Part shown: piece by piece, positions 17,544-27,742 of the stretch
Layout of the letters: each line of letters begins with the position of its first letter
Position numbering within the stretch: position 1 is the stretch's first letter
Assembly: GCF_900115695.1 (NCBI RefSeq)
Contig: NZ_FOXK01000004.1
Span: 372,001 to 436,000 of the forward strand
Direction of reading: 5' to 3'
DNA: 64,000 nucleotides
Source of the DNA: Ectopseudomonas toyotomiensis
GTDB lineage: Bacteria > Pseudomonadota > Gammaproteobacteria > Pseudomonadales > Pseudomonadaceae
Notes under the pieces: model-generated
Databases searched by the model: none
Seen by the model: only the letters and a program-made list of their open reading frames with translations
Told to the model about the DNA's origin: nothing
Made by a program: the position numbers and the translations under genes

Positions 17544-20267
17544 TCATGCCTCGCTCAGCAGCCCCAGGCTCTTGCCCTTGAGTACCGCTTGCGTGCGGCT
17601 GCGTACGCCCAACCTGGAAAACAGGTTATGCAGGTGCCATTTGATGGTGGCCTCGGACAGGTGCACCGCCTCGGCGATATCGCGATTCGATAGACCGGCT
17701 GCCACAAGCCGCAATATCTCCCGCTCGCGATGGCTGACACCCTGATTTTCCTCGAGACTTTCTGGATCGATAGCCAACCTGCGGCACTGCTCGCGCAGCA
17801 TTTCGGCAACGCCTTGCCAGACAGCGGCGCGCTTGGGCTCGGCGCGGCTCCAGGCATTCCAGAGTGGCAGCAGCCACAGTGCGTCGTCCTGAAACAAGCG
17901 GCGATAGCCACATTGCCAGGCCTCTTCGAGTGTCGCCTGCAACAGCGCGAAGGCTTTTTCGCCGTGACCTTTGCTCCAGTAAGCCACTGACAGGAGCAGG
18001 CTCAGGTGCAGACGCCGATCACGCTGGTGGTCCGCTCCCTGCTTGGCCAGGCACGCCTCCAGGCTGGCCTGGGCTCTCTCCACCCATTGCTCGCTCAGCG
18101 CCAGGCGCGCCTGGCTCAGCGCCAGCGCCGTATGTGCATCGCCATAGCGTTCGATGGGCAATACAGCGAGATGACGCTCCAACTGCAGATAAATACGCTG
18201 CGCCTCGTTGGGCCTGCGTAACCACAGCAGGAACTGCACCTTGCACCCCATGGCGATGGCGAACACCCGCTCGTAGCCCGGCCCCTGCAAACCGCTCAAC
18301 CACTCGTCGAGTTCTTCCAGCCCCTGCTCACCGGCACCGGCAAAGAAGCGCGCACGCGCCATGACCAGCTTGCCGCGGCTGATCAACTCCACCGGCGTGG
18401 CAACATCACGCCAGGTGGTGGCCAGCGGCAGCTCGGCGAGAATCGCAGCGTGGCGATCCTGTTCGTAAAGCAGATCGGCATAAGCCAACCCGAGCGGACC
18501 GCCAACCCGGCTGCGCCGCCCGAACACCTGCTCGACCCTCGCCCGCGCGGCCTCGGCCAGGGAGCGACCGCGCTCAAGTTCGCCGTACTCCTTGCAGATC
18601 AGCGCCTCGATCAGGCTGGCCATCACGTGCAGGTACTCACTCTCGCACTGACGCAGGTTCTCCCGCGCCACGGCAATCGCCTTGGCCGCCTCACCGAACT
18701 CACCGAGCAGAGCGAACGCCGCTGCCTGCACGCAGGCCAGACTGGCGCGAAATACCGGCTGATTCTTTGGTACCAGTGCCAGCCAGTGACTGGCGACCTT
18801 GAGACAGGCGTCGAGCTTGTCCTGGTAGAGCAACACCAGTGCCTTGAGCACCTGAGCGGCAGCCAGCAGCTCGATCAGGCCAAAGTGGATGCCTGTGCCG
18901 CGCCCTTGCGTCAGGCGTGCGCTGACCTCCTCGATCAACGCCTCGGACTCGGCAAACTTCTGTTCAAAGGCCAGCTGCCAGGCATAGAAAATCTGGAACA
19001 CCGGCTGCTCGGTGATCACCAGCGGTGGAATATCCTTGAGAATGGCGAGGATGCCGTAGACCCGATTACCGGCGATCAGACGCGCGCCCTGACGCTCCAA
19101 CAGCTCGGCGGCGAAAGCATAATCGCGAGCGCGCAGGGCATACTTGATCGACTTGTCGGCCAGATCATGGCTTTCGCACCAGCGCGCAGCGGCGTGCAAC
19201 AGATGAACCGGATCGCCGCGCCTGGCCAGACGCCCCTGCAGGAAGTCAGCAAACAGGTGGTGATAACGGAACCATTGGCCCTGCTCGTCCAGCGCGATCA
19301 CGAATAGTTGCTCGGCCTGCAGCCGGCGCAGCATGTCACGACCGTCCTGGCGCCCAGTCAGCGCGTTGCACAACTCAGCGTTGAATTCGTCGAGGACCGA
19401 GGTCTGGTCGAGAAACAGCTGCATGGCTTCCGGCAGGCTGGCCACCACATCTTCGGCCAGATAATCGGCAATGTTGCGTTCGGTCCCTGACAGCCCGGCG
19501 AGAAAGGCAGTGCGATCGCGCTGGCGTGGCAAGGCCAGCGACGCCAGGTGCAACGCAGTGATCCAGCCTTCCGTGCGCGTATGCAGCTGGTTGAGTTCAC
19601 TTTCCTCAAGCGCGAGACCTTTGATCTTGCGCAGATACGCAGCCGTTTCCGCGCGAGTCAGACGCAGGTCCTCAGCCTTGAGCCAGAACGCCCAGGCGCC
19701 GAGCGACGGCGGCTCTTCGAGAAAACGCGGTTGATAACGCGTGCTGACCACCAGGCGCACTTGCTTGGGCAGACGCTCGATCAGATAGCGCGCGCCCTGC
19801 CCGAGAGACGGATGGCGAATGTGGTGAAAGTCGTCGAGCATTAGATAGAGCGTTTCCGGCAGCTCTTTTAGATCGTCGAGCAGCGCATCTATCACCGCCT
19901 CCAGCGGCCAACTGATCTCGCCCTGCAGCAGCGCCGCGGCACTACTGCCGAAGCCGGGACAGGCGGCGGCAACCGCCGCAACCAGATACGGCAGAAACCT
20001 CGCCGGTTCGCTATCGCTTTCATCGCACGACAGCCAGGCGACCCGCGCCCCCTGCACCTGCAAACGGCTACGCAGCTGGCTGAGGATAGTGCTCTTGCCA
20101 AAGCCGGCGGGTGCGCTGAGCACGATCAGGCGCTGCTCGCTGGCGTCCAGCAAACGCTCGAGCAAGGCCGCGCGCTCCAGCAGCGGCGCACCCTCGGCAT
20201 GGGCGGGATACAGCTTGGTAAGCAGCAGCGGCGCAGCGGATGGGCAGGACGGATTCTGGCTGTTCAT
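17544..20267 (-). CDS. MalT-type (LAL) LuxR-family transcriptional regulator, downstream copy
   Basis: The 907-residue protein has the large ATP-binding LuxR design. A P-loop GFGKST lies at residues 55-60 and a Walker B-like LMLDDFHH near residue 142. A long helical, TPR-like middle follows, then a C-terminal LuxR helix-turn-helix (about 840-900, with SHREREILRLVAAGLSNRDI and ATIKWHLHNLF). MalT-type proteins bind an inducer and ATP and then activate transcription. Its ATG overlaps the stop of the upstream regulator by 4 nt and has no evident ribosome site of its own, so translation depends on the upstream gene. The inducer and targets cannot be read from sequence. Confidence 0.92.
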   Translation of the reverse strand: MNSQNPSCPSAAPLLLTKLYPAHAEGAPLLERAALLERLLDASEQRLIVLSAPAGFGKSTILSQLRSRLQVQGARVAWLSCDESDSEPARFLPYLVAAVAAACPGFGSSAAALLQGEISWPLEAVIDALLDDLKELPETLYLMLDDFHHIRHPSLGQGARYLIERLPKQVRLVVSTRYQPRFLEEPPSLGAWAFWLKAEDLRLTRAETAAYLRKIKGLALEESELNQLHTRTEGWITALHLASLALPRQRDRTAFLAGLSGTERNIADYLAEDVVASLPEAMQLFLDQTSVLDEFNAELCNALTGRQDGRDMLRRLQAEQLFVIALDEQGQWFRYHHLFADFLQGRLARRGDPVHLLHAAARWCESHDLADKSIKYALRARDYAFAAELLERQGARLIAGNRVYGILAILKDIPPLVITEQPVFQIFYAWQLAFEQKFAESEALIEEVSARLTQGRGTGIHFGLIELLAAAQVLKALVLLYQDKLDACLKVASHWLALVPKNQPVFRASLACVQAAAFALLGEFGEAAKAIAVARENLRQCESEYLHVMASLIEALICKEYGELERGRSLAEAARARVEQVFGRRSRVGGPLGLAYADLLYEQDRHAAILAELPLATTWRDVATPVELISRGKLVMARARFFAGAGEQGLEELDEWLSGLQGPGYERVFAIAMGCKVQFLLWLRRPNEAQRIYLQLERHLAVLPIERYGDAHTALALSQARLALSEQWVERAQASLEACLAKQGADHQRDRRLHLSLLLSVAYWSKGHGEKAFALLQATLEEAWQCGYRRLFQDDALWLLPLWNAWSRAEPKRAAVWQGVAEMLREQCRRLAIDPESLEENQGVSHREREILRLVAAGLSNRDIAEAVHLSEATIKWHLHNLFSRLGVRSRTQAVLKGKSLGLLSEA

Positions 20268-22978
20268 GATTCGAGTAGGCTCAGTTCGCGGGCACGGCGG
20301 ATAGCTTGAGTACGATTACGCACCTTGAGCTTTTCGTAGATGTTGTGCAGGTGCCATTTGACGGTACCCAGGGCCAGCGCCAACTGCTGGCCGATCTCTT
20401 CATTGGACAGGCCCTTGGCGGCCAGACAGACCACCTCACGCTCGCGCTCGGTCAGCCCCTCCTCCAGCGCGTCCAGGGTGTGATACGACTCCTGACCGGG
20501 CCAGGCACTCAATAAGCTGCGGATGAACACCTGCAGCGCGGGCTGGCGTTCGACGGATTCCAACTGCTGCAGCAACTGGCGTATGGCCTCGCCTTCCTCG
20601 ATGAACAGGCTGCGCGCCTCTTCCCGCTCGGCGCCAATCAGGCATTGCACCAGCAGGCTCTGCGCACGCTCCCGGTAGCCCAGGCGCTGGTAGCTCAGCG
20701 CAGCGAGCAGATCCAGGCGCAGCTGATGCAGCCCGTGCCGGCCATCCTGCAACTGGCTGCGCAACTGGGTGATCTCATGCAGCGCCTCGCTGAAATGGCC
20801 CCGCGCCTGCTGCAGACGAACACGAGTCAGACCGAGCACCCACGGCACCGGATTGAAACTGCACTGCGTGTAGTACCCCGCCAGCTTGCTCCAATCCACA
20901 GATTTCAGACGTTGTTCTGCGCGCTTGCTGCGGTCGGCCACCGGCTCCTGCAGAATCAGCGCAATCTCCTCGCCTACGGCCTGCACGTAGAAACGCCAGG
21001 ATTGATTGCGCGCCGCCAGGTTCTGCATCAGCACCAGGGTAGCGATCGCTTCTTTCGGCGCGTCCTGCTGGCGCTGAACCCGCGCCAGGCAAAGCATCGC
21101 CTGGGCATACAGGTCGATCGGGTTGATCACGTCGACCGTGGCCAACGCCCAGCGCAGCCGATCCTGCAGACCGTCCAGGCGGCCCTGGTGATAGGCGATC
21201 AGCGACTCGCTGATGGTTGGCAGAACCAGGGCTCGGGACTTTTCGCCGAACCAGGGCATCATCCGCGCACGCAACTGCTCGAACAGCAGCTGCGCCTGCT
21301 TTACCCGCCCTTGCTCCAGACACAGGAGCACTTCCACGTTGGCCAACTGCATGTCCAGGTAACGGCCTTCGAGGAAATGGTTGCGCTGCTGCGCCAGCGC
21401 CAGCAGTTTGCGCGCCTGCTCGCCCTGGCCAAGCATGACGTTGGCCAAGGCGCCAACGGTGAGGATCGCCACTTCGAGAAACGCGGTGTGCTGCCCCAGC
21501 TGCGCCTCGATGCGCCGCGCCAGATCGACGCAGGTATCCAGATCATCCTTTTGCAAGGCGATCACCGCCTTGATCGCCAGAGTCGCCAGCACCTTGTCGC
21601 TCAACGGCCCACTGGCGCGCGAATCGGCCCAGCGCTCCAGCAGCTCATCGAGCACGCCGTTGGCCTCGTTCAGGCCCAGCTCGGCCGCACGGGTCCAGAC
21701 ATCGGCAAGCACCAGCACCGGAAAGCGCGCGGCGATTTCGTCCGGCACATGCTGTCGCCATTTGTAGATGAGGTTGAGCTGGCCGCGGTTGATCAGCTCC
21801 AGGCCGCAGCCGTCGAGCAGCGCGGCGAGCATCTCGGCATCTTCGGCCAGACAGGCGTGCTCGATGGCCAGGTTCTGCATATGGTGGTTGGTGAACCACA
21901 GGCTGGCATTGAAATGCAGCTGCTTGAAGCGCTCCGGGTCGCGATCCTTGAGACGGCTGCGGAGAAACTCGGCGAACAGATTATGGAAGCGATACCACTG
22001 GCGTTCTCGATCCATGGGCAGGAGAAACAGCTGCATGGCCTCCAGCTCTTCCAGCAGTTGCTGGCCATCCTGACGCGCGGTCAGGGCGTTGACCAGCTCG
22101 CCACTGAGCTGCTGCGCCACCCCTAGCGCCAACAGCTGTTCCTGGCGCTCGCCAGGCAACTGTTCGAACACCGAGCGCAGCAAGTAATCGCCTACCACGT
22201 TCTTGTCTGCGCCCAATTCGGCCAGGCGCTCAGTCGGTTGCGGGTGGTTGCGCAGCCACAAGCTGGCCAGATGCACCCCCACCACCCAGCCCTCGGTATG
22301 ACGGTAAAGTGCGCCAAACGTCTCTGGATCGAGCTGCAGGCCGCTGCGTTCCAGATAACCGCGCGTCTCTTCAGGATTGAGCCTGAGCTCATCACTGCCC
22401 AACTCCAGCAACAATCCCTTGGCGCGTAACGTGGCAAGACTCAGGGCGGGCTGCGAACGGCTGCCGATGGCCAGGGTGAAATTCGGGGGCGCCATCTTGA
22501 CCAGGCGATTGAGTGCAGCGAGCAGTTCGCCATCCTGGATCAGATGCAGATCGTCGAGCACCAGCAGCAACGGCTCCGAACGCTGCGACAGATCCACCAG
22601 CAGACTTTCCATCACGGCCTCGACCGGCACCCGCATGGTATTGCGCAGGTAACCCAGGGCGTAATCACCCAGGCCGGGCAGTGCACGTCCCAATGCGTCG
22701 ATCAGTTGCTGGAAGAAACGTACCGGCTCATCATCAGCAGAGCCCAGCGATAGCCAAGCAACAGCGCTGCCGGCCTGACGACGCTGCTCGACCAGCATCG
22801 CCAAAGCGGTGGTCTTGCCAAAGCCAGCAGGAGCGCAAAACAGCACGAGGCGGGCATGGGGGTGGGCCGAAAGCGCGGCTTCCACCTGGGGCCTTGCCAG
22901 ATAGTCCGCGGATGCCTGGGGCGGCGACAGTTTTGAACGCAGCAGGCTTCCAGCGGCTGGACCGATGACTACATCCAT
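20264..22978 (-). CDS. MalT-type (LAL) LuxR-family transcriptional regulator, upstream copy
   Basis: The 904-residue protein has the same architecture as its downstream neighbour: P-loop APAGFGKTT near residues 49-57, Walker B LLLVLDDLHLI, helical repeats, and a C-terminal HTH with LTEREREVVCLAAKGLSNEE and TVKWHLHNIYEKL. The ATG at 22978 (MDVVIG) is preferred to earlier in-frame starts because GAAGGA lies 9 nt before it. The two proteins are only moderately similar outside the motifs, so the duplication is old. It lies back to back with pabB across 164 nt. A paired arrangement next to pabB is, to my knowledge, also found in P. aeruginosa. Confidence 0.92.
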   Translation of the reverse strand: MDVVIGPAAGSLLRSKLSPPQASADYLARPQVEAALSAHPHARLVLFCAPAGFGKTTALAMLVEQRRQAGSAVAWLSLGSADDEPVRFFQQLIDALGRALPGLGDYALGYLRNTMRVPVEAVMESLLVDLSQRSEPLLLVLDDLHLIQDGELLAALNRLVKMAPPNFTLAIGSRSQPALSLATLRAKGLLLELGSDELRLNPEETRGYLERSGLQLDPETFGALYRHTEGWVVGVHLASLWLRNHPQPTERLAELGADKNVVGDYLLRSVFEQLPGERQEQLLALGVAQQLSGELVNALTARQDGQQLLEELEAMQLFLLPMDRERQWYRFHNLFAEFLRSRLKDRDPERFKQLHFNASLWFTNHHMQNLAIEHACLAEDAEMLAALLDGCGLELINRGQLNLIYKWRQHVPDEIAARFPVLVLADVWTRAAELGLNEANGVLDELLERWADSRASGPLSDKVLATLAIKAVIALQKDDLDTCVDLARRIEAQLGQHTAFLEVAILTVGALANVMLGQGEQARKLLALAQQRNHFLEGRYLDMQLANVEVLLCLEQGRVKQAQLLFEQLRARMMPWFGEKSRALVLPTISESLIAYHQGRLDGLQDRLRWALATVDVINPIDLYAQAMLCLARVQRQQDAPKEAIATLVLMQNLAARNQSWRFYVQAVGEEIALILQEPVADRSKRAEQRLKSVDWSKLAGYYTQCSFNPVPWVLGLTRVRLQQARGHFSEALHEITQLRSQLQDGRHGLHQLRLDLLAALSYQRLGYRERAQSLLVQCLIGAEREEARSLFIEEGEAIRQLLQQLESVERQPALQVFIRSLLSAWPGQESYHTLDALEEGLTEREREVVCLAAKGLSNEEIGQQLALALGTVKWHLHNIYEKLKVRNRTQAIRRARELSLLES

Positions 22979-23142
22979 GGCCTGGATTCCTTCATTCATT
23001 ATTGTTTTGGCACGGTAGTTCAACATCCTGGCACGACTCCATACTAATCAGCCGAGCGTACCGGAGCAAACCTGGCCGAAGCCCTAGGATGAATATTAGC
23101 GACGGACTACAATCGCTCCTTCCCCCCCTTCGACTACCACGC

Positions 23143-24501
23143 ATGCCCAGCTGCTCTTTGCACCCTCTTCCTTACCGCACCGACCCCAGCGACTACTTCC
23201 AGCGCATTCGCCAGGCCCCCGGCGCCGTAATGCTGGATGCAGGACGACCAAGTGCCACGCGTGGACGCTATGACCTTATGAGCGCCTGGCCATTGGCAGA
23301 ACTGGCACCCACGCCCGACGAATCGGCCAACGACTTTCTGCAACGTTTGCGAGGTGCATTGCAGAGCCTTGGGCCCGCCGAAGTGCCAGCGCAGCAAGAG
23401 CTGCCATTCGTCGGTGGTTTGATCGGCTACCTGTCTTATGACTTCGGCCGTCGCCTGGAAGTGCTGCCCGAGCAGAGCGTCGATGATCTCGATCTCGAGG
23501 ATGCTCGTTTCGGTCTCTACGCCTGGGCGCTGATCAGCGATCATCAGCTGGGTACCAGCGCCCTGCTGTTTCACCCGGCGCTGCCGGAGGCAGAGCGCCA
23601 GCGCCTGCGTACACTGTTCGAAGCACCTCATAGCGAGGAACTCGCGCCCTTCCGACTGACTCAGCCGTTCCAGGCCGCTATCGACCAGCACCGCTATCGC
23701 CAGGCAATCGAGCGCATCCAGGGCTACATCCTCGCTGGCGATTGCTATCAGGTGAATTTCGCCCAGCGCTTTCAGGCACCCTGCACGGGTGATCCCTGGG
23801 CGGCTTACCTGGCACTGCGCCAGGCCTGCCCCACACCTTTCTCGGGTTTTCAGAGCCTGGGCGATGGCGACGCCATTCTCAGCCTGTCGCCCGAACGCTT
23901 TCTCAAGGTCAGCAACGGTCAGGTGGAAACCCGTCCGATCAAGGGCACTCGGCGCCGCGGCGATGACACCGACGATGACCAGTTGCAGGCGCAGGAGCTG
24001 TTGGCGAGCCGCAAGGACCGCGCCGAGAACCTGATGATCGTCGATCTGCTGCGCAACGATCTGGGCCGCAGCTGCCGCATCGGTTCGGTGAAAGTACCGG
24101 AGCTGTTCGCCCTGGAGAGCTATCCCAACGTGCATCATCTGGTCAGTTGCGTCACCGCCGAGCTGGCGCCCGGCAGGGATGCGCTGGACCTGATCGCCTG
24201 CAGTTTTCCTGGTGGCTCCATCACCGGCGCCCCGAAGATCCGCGCCATGCAGATCATCGATGAGCTGGAGCCGACACGGCGCGGGCTCTATTGCGGCTCG
24301 CTGCTGTATCTCGATGTACGCGGCGAGATGGACAGCTCCATCGCCATCCGCAGCCTGCTGGTCAAGGATGGCAAGGTCAGTTGCTGGGGTGGTGGCGGTA
24401 TAGTCGCCGACTCCAACTGGCAGGCCGAATATCAGGAGTCCATCACCAAGGTGAAAGTGCTGCTGGAAACGCTGGAGCGCCTGTCGGCTACAGCCGAATA
24501 G
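23143..24501 (+). CDS. pabB: aminodeoxychorismate synthase component I
   Basis: PabB converts chorismate and ammonia to 4-amino-4-deoxychorismate for folate synthesis. The 452-residue protein has the chorismate-binding C-terminal domain with the PIKGT motif. The lysine in that motif marks PabB; anthranilate synthases carry PIAGT. Further matches are MIVDLLRNDLGR and FPGGSITGAPKIRAM. The glutaminase partner (PabA) is not in the window and is probably shared with tryptophan synthesis elsewhere. I chose the ATG at 23143 (MPSCSLHPLPYR), the family's usual N-terminus, over longer readings. A bidirectional terminator follows. Confidence 0.95.
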   Translation: MPSCSLHPLPYRTDPSDYFQRIRQAPGAVMLDAGRPSATRGRYDLMSAWPLAELAPTPDESANDFLQRLRGALQSLGPAEVPAQQELPFVGGLIGYLSYDFGRRLEVLPEQSVDDLDLEDARFGLYAWALISDHQLGTSALLFHPALPEAERQRLRTLFEAPHSEELAPFRLTQPFQAAIDQHRYRQAIERIQGYILAGDCYQVNFAQRFQAPCTGDPWAAYLALRQACPTPFSGFQSLGDGDAILSLSPERFLKVSNGQVETRPIKGTRRRGDDTDDDQLQAQELLASRKDRAENLMIVDLLRNDLGRSCRIGSVKVPELFALESYPNVHHLVSCVTAELAPGRDALDLIACSFPGGSITGAPKIRAMQIIDELEPTRRGLYCGSLLYLDVRGEMDSSIAIRSLLVKDGKVSCWGGGGIVADSNWQAEYQESITKVKVLLETLERLSATAE

Positions 24502-24513
24502 AGCCCCCAAACG

Positions 24514-24541
24514 AAAAACGCCGCGAAATCGCGGCGTTTTT
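24514..24541. terminator. bidirectional terminator between pabB and thrH
   Basis: Arms AAAAACGCCGCG and CGCGGCGTTTTT enclose an AAAT loop. The runs of A and T on either side make it functional for both convergent genes. Confidence 0.9.
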
Positions 24542-24553
24542 CATACATCGGCG

Positions 24554-25171
24554 TTACAGACTCAGCTTGCGATTCGAGGCCTTGAGGAACTCTTGCTTGA
24601 GCGCTTCGAAGGTGTGCACGGCCGGGAATTGCGGGAACTCGCGAATCACGTTGTTCGGCGCATGGAACAGGATGCCGGCATGGGCTTCGCTGAGCATGGT
24701 GGTGTCGTTGTACGAGTCGCCAGCGGCGATAACGCGGTAGTACAGGCTCTTGAAAGCGATGACCGACTGACGCTTGGGATCTTTCTGGCGCAGCTGGTAG
24801 CTGACCACACGATCATTCTCGTCGGTGATCAGACGGTGGCACAGCAAGGTCGGGAAACCGAGCTGACGCATCAGCGGCTGGGAGAACTCGTAGAAGGTGT
24901 CGGAGAGAATCACCACCTGGAAACGTTCACGCAGCCAGTCGACGAACTCCACAGCGCCATCGAGCGGCTTCAGGGTAGCGATCACGTCCTGGATGTCCTT
25001 CAACTTCAGGCCGTGCTCATCGAGAATACGCAGGCGTTGCTGCATGAGCACGTCGTAATCGGGGATGTCGCGGGTGGTCGCCTTGAGCGACTCGATGCCG
25101 GTTTTTTCCGCAAAGGCGATCCAGATTTCCGGAACCAGTACGCCTTCCAGGTCGAGACACGCGATTTCCAC
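24554..25171 (-). CDS. thrH: ThrH, phosphoserine phosphatase / homoserine phosphotransferase
   Basis: ThrH is a HAD-superfamily enzyme of pseudomonads that dephosphorylates phosphoserine and can pass the phosphate to homoserine, feeding threonine synthesis. The 205-residue protein begins MEIACLDLEGVLVPE. The catalytic Asp7 is followed by Glu9 instead of the usual second Asp (DxE), a hallmark of ThrH. The late motif GDSYNDTTM holds the metal ligands. The start is a GTG (25171) with GAGGAG 6 nt upstream; a longer in-frame reading has no ribosome site. It is convergent with pabB and divergent from the CysH-like gene. Confidence 0.93.
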   Translation of the reverse strand: MEIACLDLEGVLVPEIWIAFAEKTGIESLKATTRDIPDYDVLMQQRLRILDEHGLKLKDIQDVIATLKPLDGAVEFVDWLRERFQVVILSDTFYEFSQPLMRQLGFPTLLCHRLITDENDRVVSYQLRQKDPKRQSVIAFKSLYYRVIAAGDSYNDTTMLSEAHAGILFHAPNNVIREFPQFPAVHTFEALKQEFLKASNRKLSL

Positions 25172-25346
25172 AGGCCACTCCTCGGTTGAGCCAAAAAGGA
25201 GCCGGCACTCTAGCCGCTGGGCCTGACTGGCGCAATGCGGCCTTCTTATAACCGGAACGAAGGACATAAATCGCCTTAGTTATTTAGCCGCATAACCGGG
25301 CTTTGTTACCATCGCGCCCTCACGCACACGATCTGGAGTCCTCAAC

Positions 25347-25967
25347 ATGGAACTCGACCTGGACGCGCTCAACGCCGAATTCGGCAACCAGCCTGAAAAG
25401 CTGGTGCAGTGGGCCATAGGACTGGGCAAACCCGCCATCTGCACCACCAACTTCCGCCCCTTCGAAGCGGTGATCCTGCACATGGTCAGCCAGGTCAAAC
25501 CGGATATCCCGGTGGTCTGGATGGACAGCGGCTACAACACCGAAGCCACCTATCGCTTCGCCGACGAGGTGACGCGCAAGCTGGGCCTCAACCTGATCAC
25601 CTACCTGCCCAAGCGCTCGCGCGCGCACCGCGAGGCCATCGACGGCCCGGTGCCCGGCCTGGATGATCCGCGCCACGCCGCGTTCACCGAAGAAGTGAAG
25701 CTCGAGCCCTTCGCCCGCGCCCTGCGCGAAACCGCACCCAGCGTCTGGTTCACCGCCCTGCGGGCCACCGACACCGCCGTGCGCGCGCAGATGGACCCCA
25801 TCAGCATCAACCCGGACGGCCTGATCAAAGTCGCCCCGCTGCTGCACTGGTCTTCCAAGGATCTGTATCAGTACCTGGTCGCCCACGACCTGCCGAACGA
25901 GTTCGATTACTTCGACCCGACCAAGGGTGAAGACAATCGCGAGTGCGGCCTGCACCTCAGTCATTGA
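25347..25967 (+). CDS. PAPS/APS-reductase-family protein with altered nucleotide loop
   Basis: The 206-residue protein aligns by eye with the CysH family: DIPVVWMDSGYNTEATYRF corresponds to the D-TGY-PETYRF segment, and the C-terminal ECGLH (Cys200) is the catalytic tail. Canonical features are missing. The SSSFG nucleotide loop is replaced by CTTNFRP (residues 32-38). The arginine-rich R-EQS segment reads ALRATDTAVRAQ. None of the cysteine pairs that bind the Fe-S cluster of APS reductases exist, Cys32 and Cys200 being the only cysteines. It is also shorter than E. coli CysH. It may be a PAPS-type reductase or a paralogue with another substrate. Position between thrH and cysB is where pseudomonads carry cysH. 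The start has GGAG 8 nt upstream. Confidence 0.75.
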   Translation: MELDLDALNAEFGNQPEKLVQWAIGLGKPAICTTNFRPFEAVILHMVSQVKPDIPVVWMDSGYNTEATYRFADEVTRKLGLNLITYLPKRSRAHREAIDGPVPGLDDPRHAAFTEEVKLEPFARALRETAPSVWFTALRATDTAVRAQMDPISINPDGLIKVAPLLHWSSKDLYQYLVAHDLPNEFDYFDPTKGEDNRECGLHLSH

Positions 25968-25981
25968 TTGACGTTGGCTAG

Positions 25982-26017
25982 AACGAAACATGGCGCCCTT
26001 GGGCGCCATGTTTCGTT
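25982..26017. terminator. terminator between the CysH-like gene and cysB
   Basis: A 17-bp stem, AACGAAACATGGCGCCC with its exact complement, encloses TT. It lies between two convergent genes and is flanked by short T runs. Confidence 0.8.
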
Positions 26018-26031
26018 TCGGTTGTTTTGCT

Positions 26032-27015
<984 letters not shown>

Positions 27016-27112
27016 TCAGAGCAGTAAGGCAGGCCAACAACTGCCAATGCCTTATATAACCATATTATTGGTTTAATCGAACAGCCTAGAACGTTTTATT
27101 AGGTACCCCCTT

Positions 27113-27613
27113 TTACAAATCCCCATGACCACGATGCTGCAGCATGGGCACCAGGTATACCGGCGCCTCCGACAACTGCACGATGCGCGCAGCCGTACGC
27201 CCCAGCGGCACGGCCAGATCTGCGCCATGGCTATGACTGCCTACGACCAGCAGATCCACCCCAAGTTTCTGCGCTTCCTCAAGAATCACCGCAGGCGGAT
27301 CCCCCTGAAGCACCCGCACCGCACGAATCAACTGGAGATCCTGCTGACCATCACCCAGTTCGTCGCGAAAGCCCTCCAGCACACGCTGCTCGATACTGGC
27401 CATGACGGTATTCAGCCCATTACGACGCAGCTCCCCGAGGGTGTCCTCGTCCAGGTAGGTCTGCAGCACGGATTCGGCGAATAGCCCCATGGGCTCAACC
27501 GCGTGCACCACATACAGATCGGCCTTGAAGCTGCGGCTCATAGCGAGGGCGTGCTGCAGCACGTAGGAGGCGTAAAGCCCCAGATCGGTGGCATAGAGTA
27601 TCGAGCGGATCAC
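27113..27613 (-). CDS. universal stress protein (UspA family)
   Basis: The 166-residue protein is a single Usp domain. It begins MIRSILYATDLG, where the Asp near residue 10 helps bind ATP. The C-terminal half has LLVVGSHSHGADLAVPLGRTA, approximating the G-2x-G-9x-G(S/T) nucleotide motif. It is probably a cytoplasmic dimer induced by stress or stationary phase. It is transcribed in the same direction as cysB but has a 106-nt gap to it and a 129-nt gap from the upstream nucleotidase. No target is apparent. Confidence 0.9.
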   Translation of the reverse strand: MIRSILYATDLGLYASYVLQHALAMSRSFKADLYVVHAVEPMGLFAESVLQTYLDEDTLGELRRNGLNTVMASIEQRVLEGFRDELGDGQQDLQLIRAVRVLQGDPPAVILEEAQKLGVDLLVVGSHSHGADLAVPLGRTAARIVQLSEAPVYLVPMLQHRGHGDL

Positions 27614-27709
27614 GCGGCCTCCTCGACTGCTGGCGCAGGCCCTTGATTGAGCTTAGCAGCGCATCAGACAAAGCAAGATCGGCAGCGTTATTTAGGACGA
27701 ATGGCTATA

Positions 27710-27731
27710 TGCAGGCGCTTGAGCGCCTGCA
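27710..27731 (-). other. hairpin after the 5'-nucleotidase gene
   Basis: Arms TGCAGGCGC and GCGCCTGCA enclose TTGA, starting 12 nt after the nucleotidase stop. No clear T tract follows on the minus strand, so termination strength is uncertain. Confidence 0.55.
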
Positions 27732-27742
27732 CAGGCCCAGGC

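Noticed and set aside
25347..25967. Annotation as the assimilatory Fe-S APS reductase CysH
   Set aside because: The cysteine pairs for the cluster and the SSFG loop are absent; only the ECGLH tail and some core segments match.
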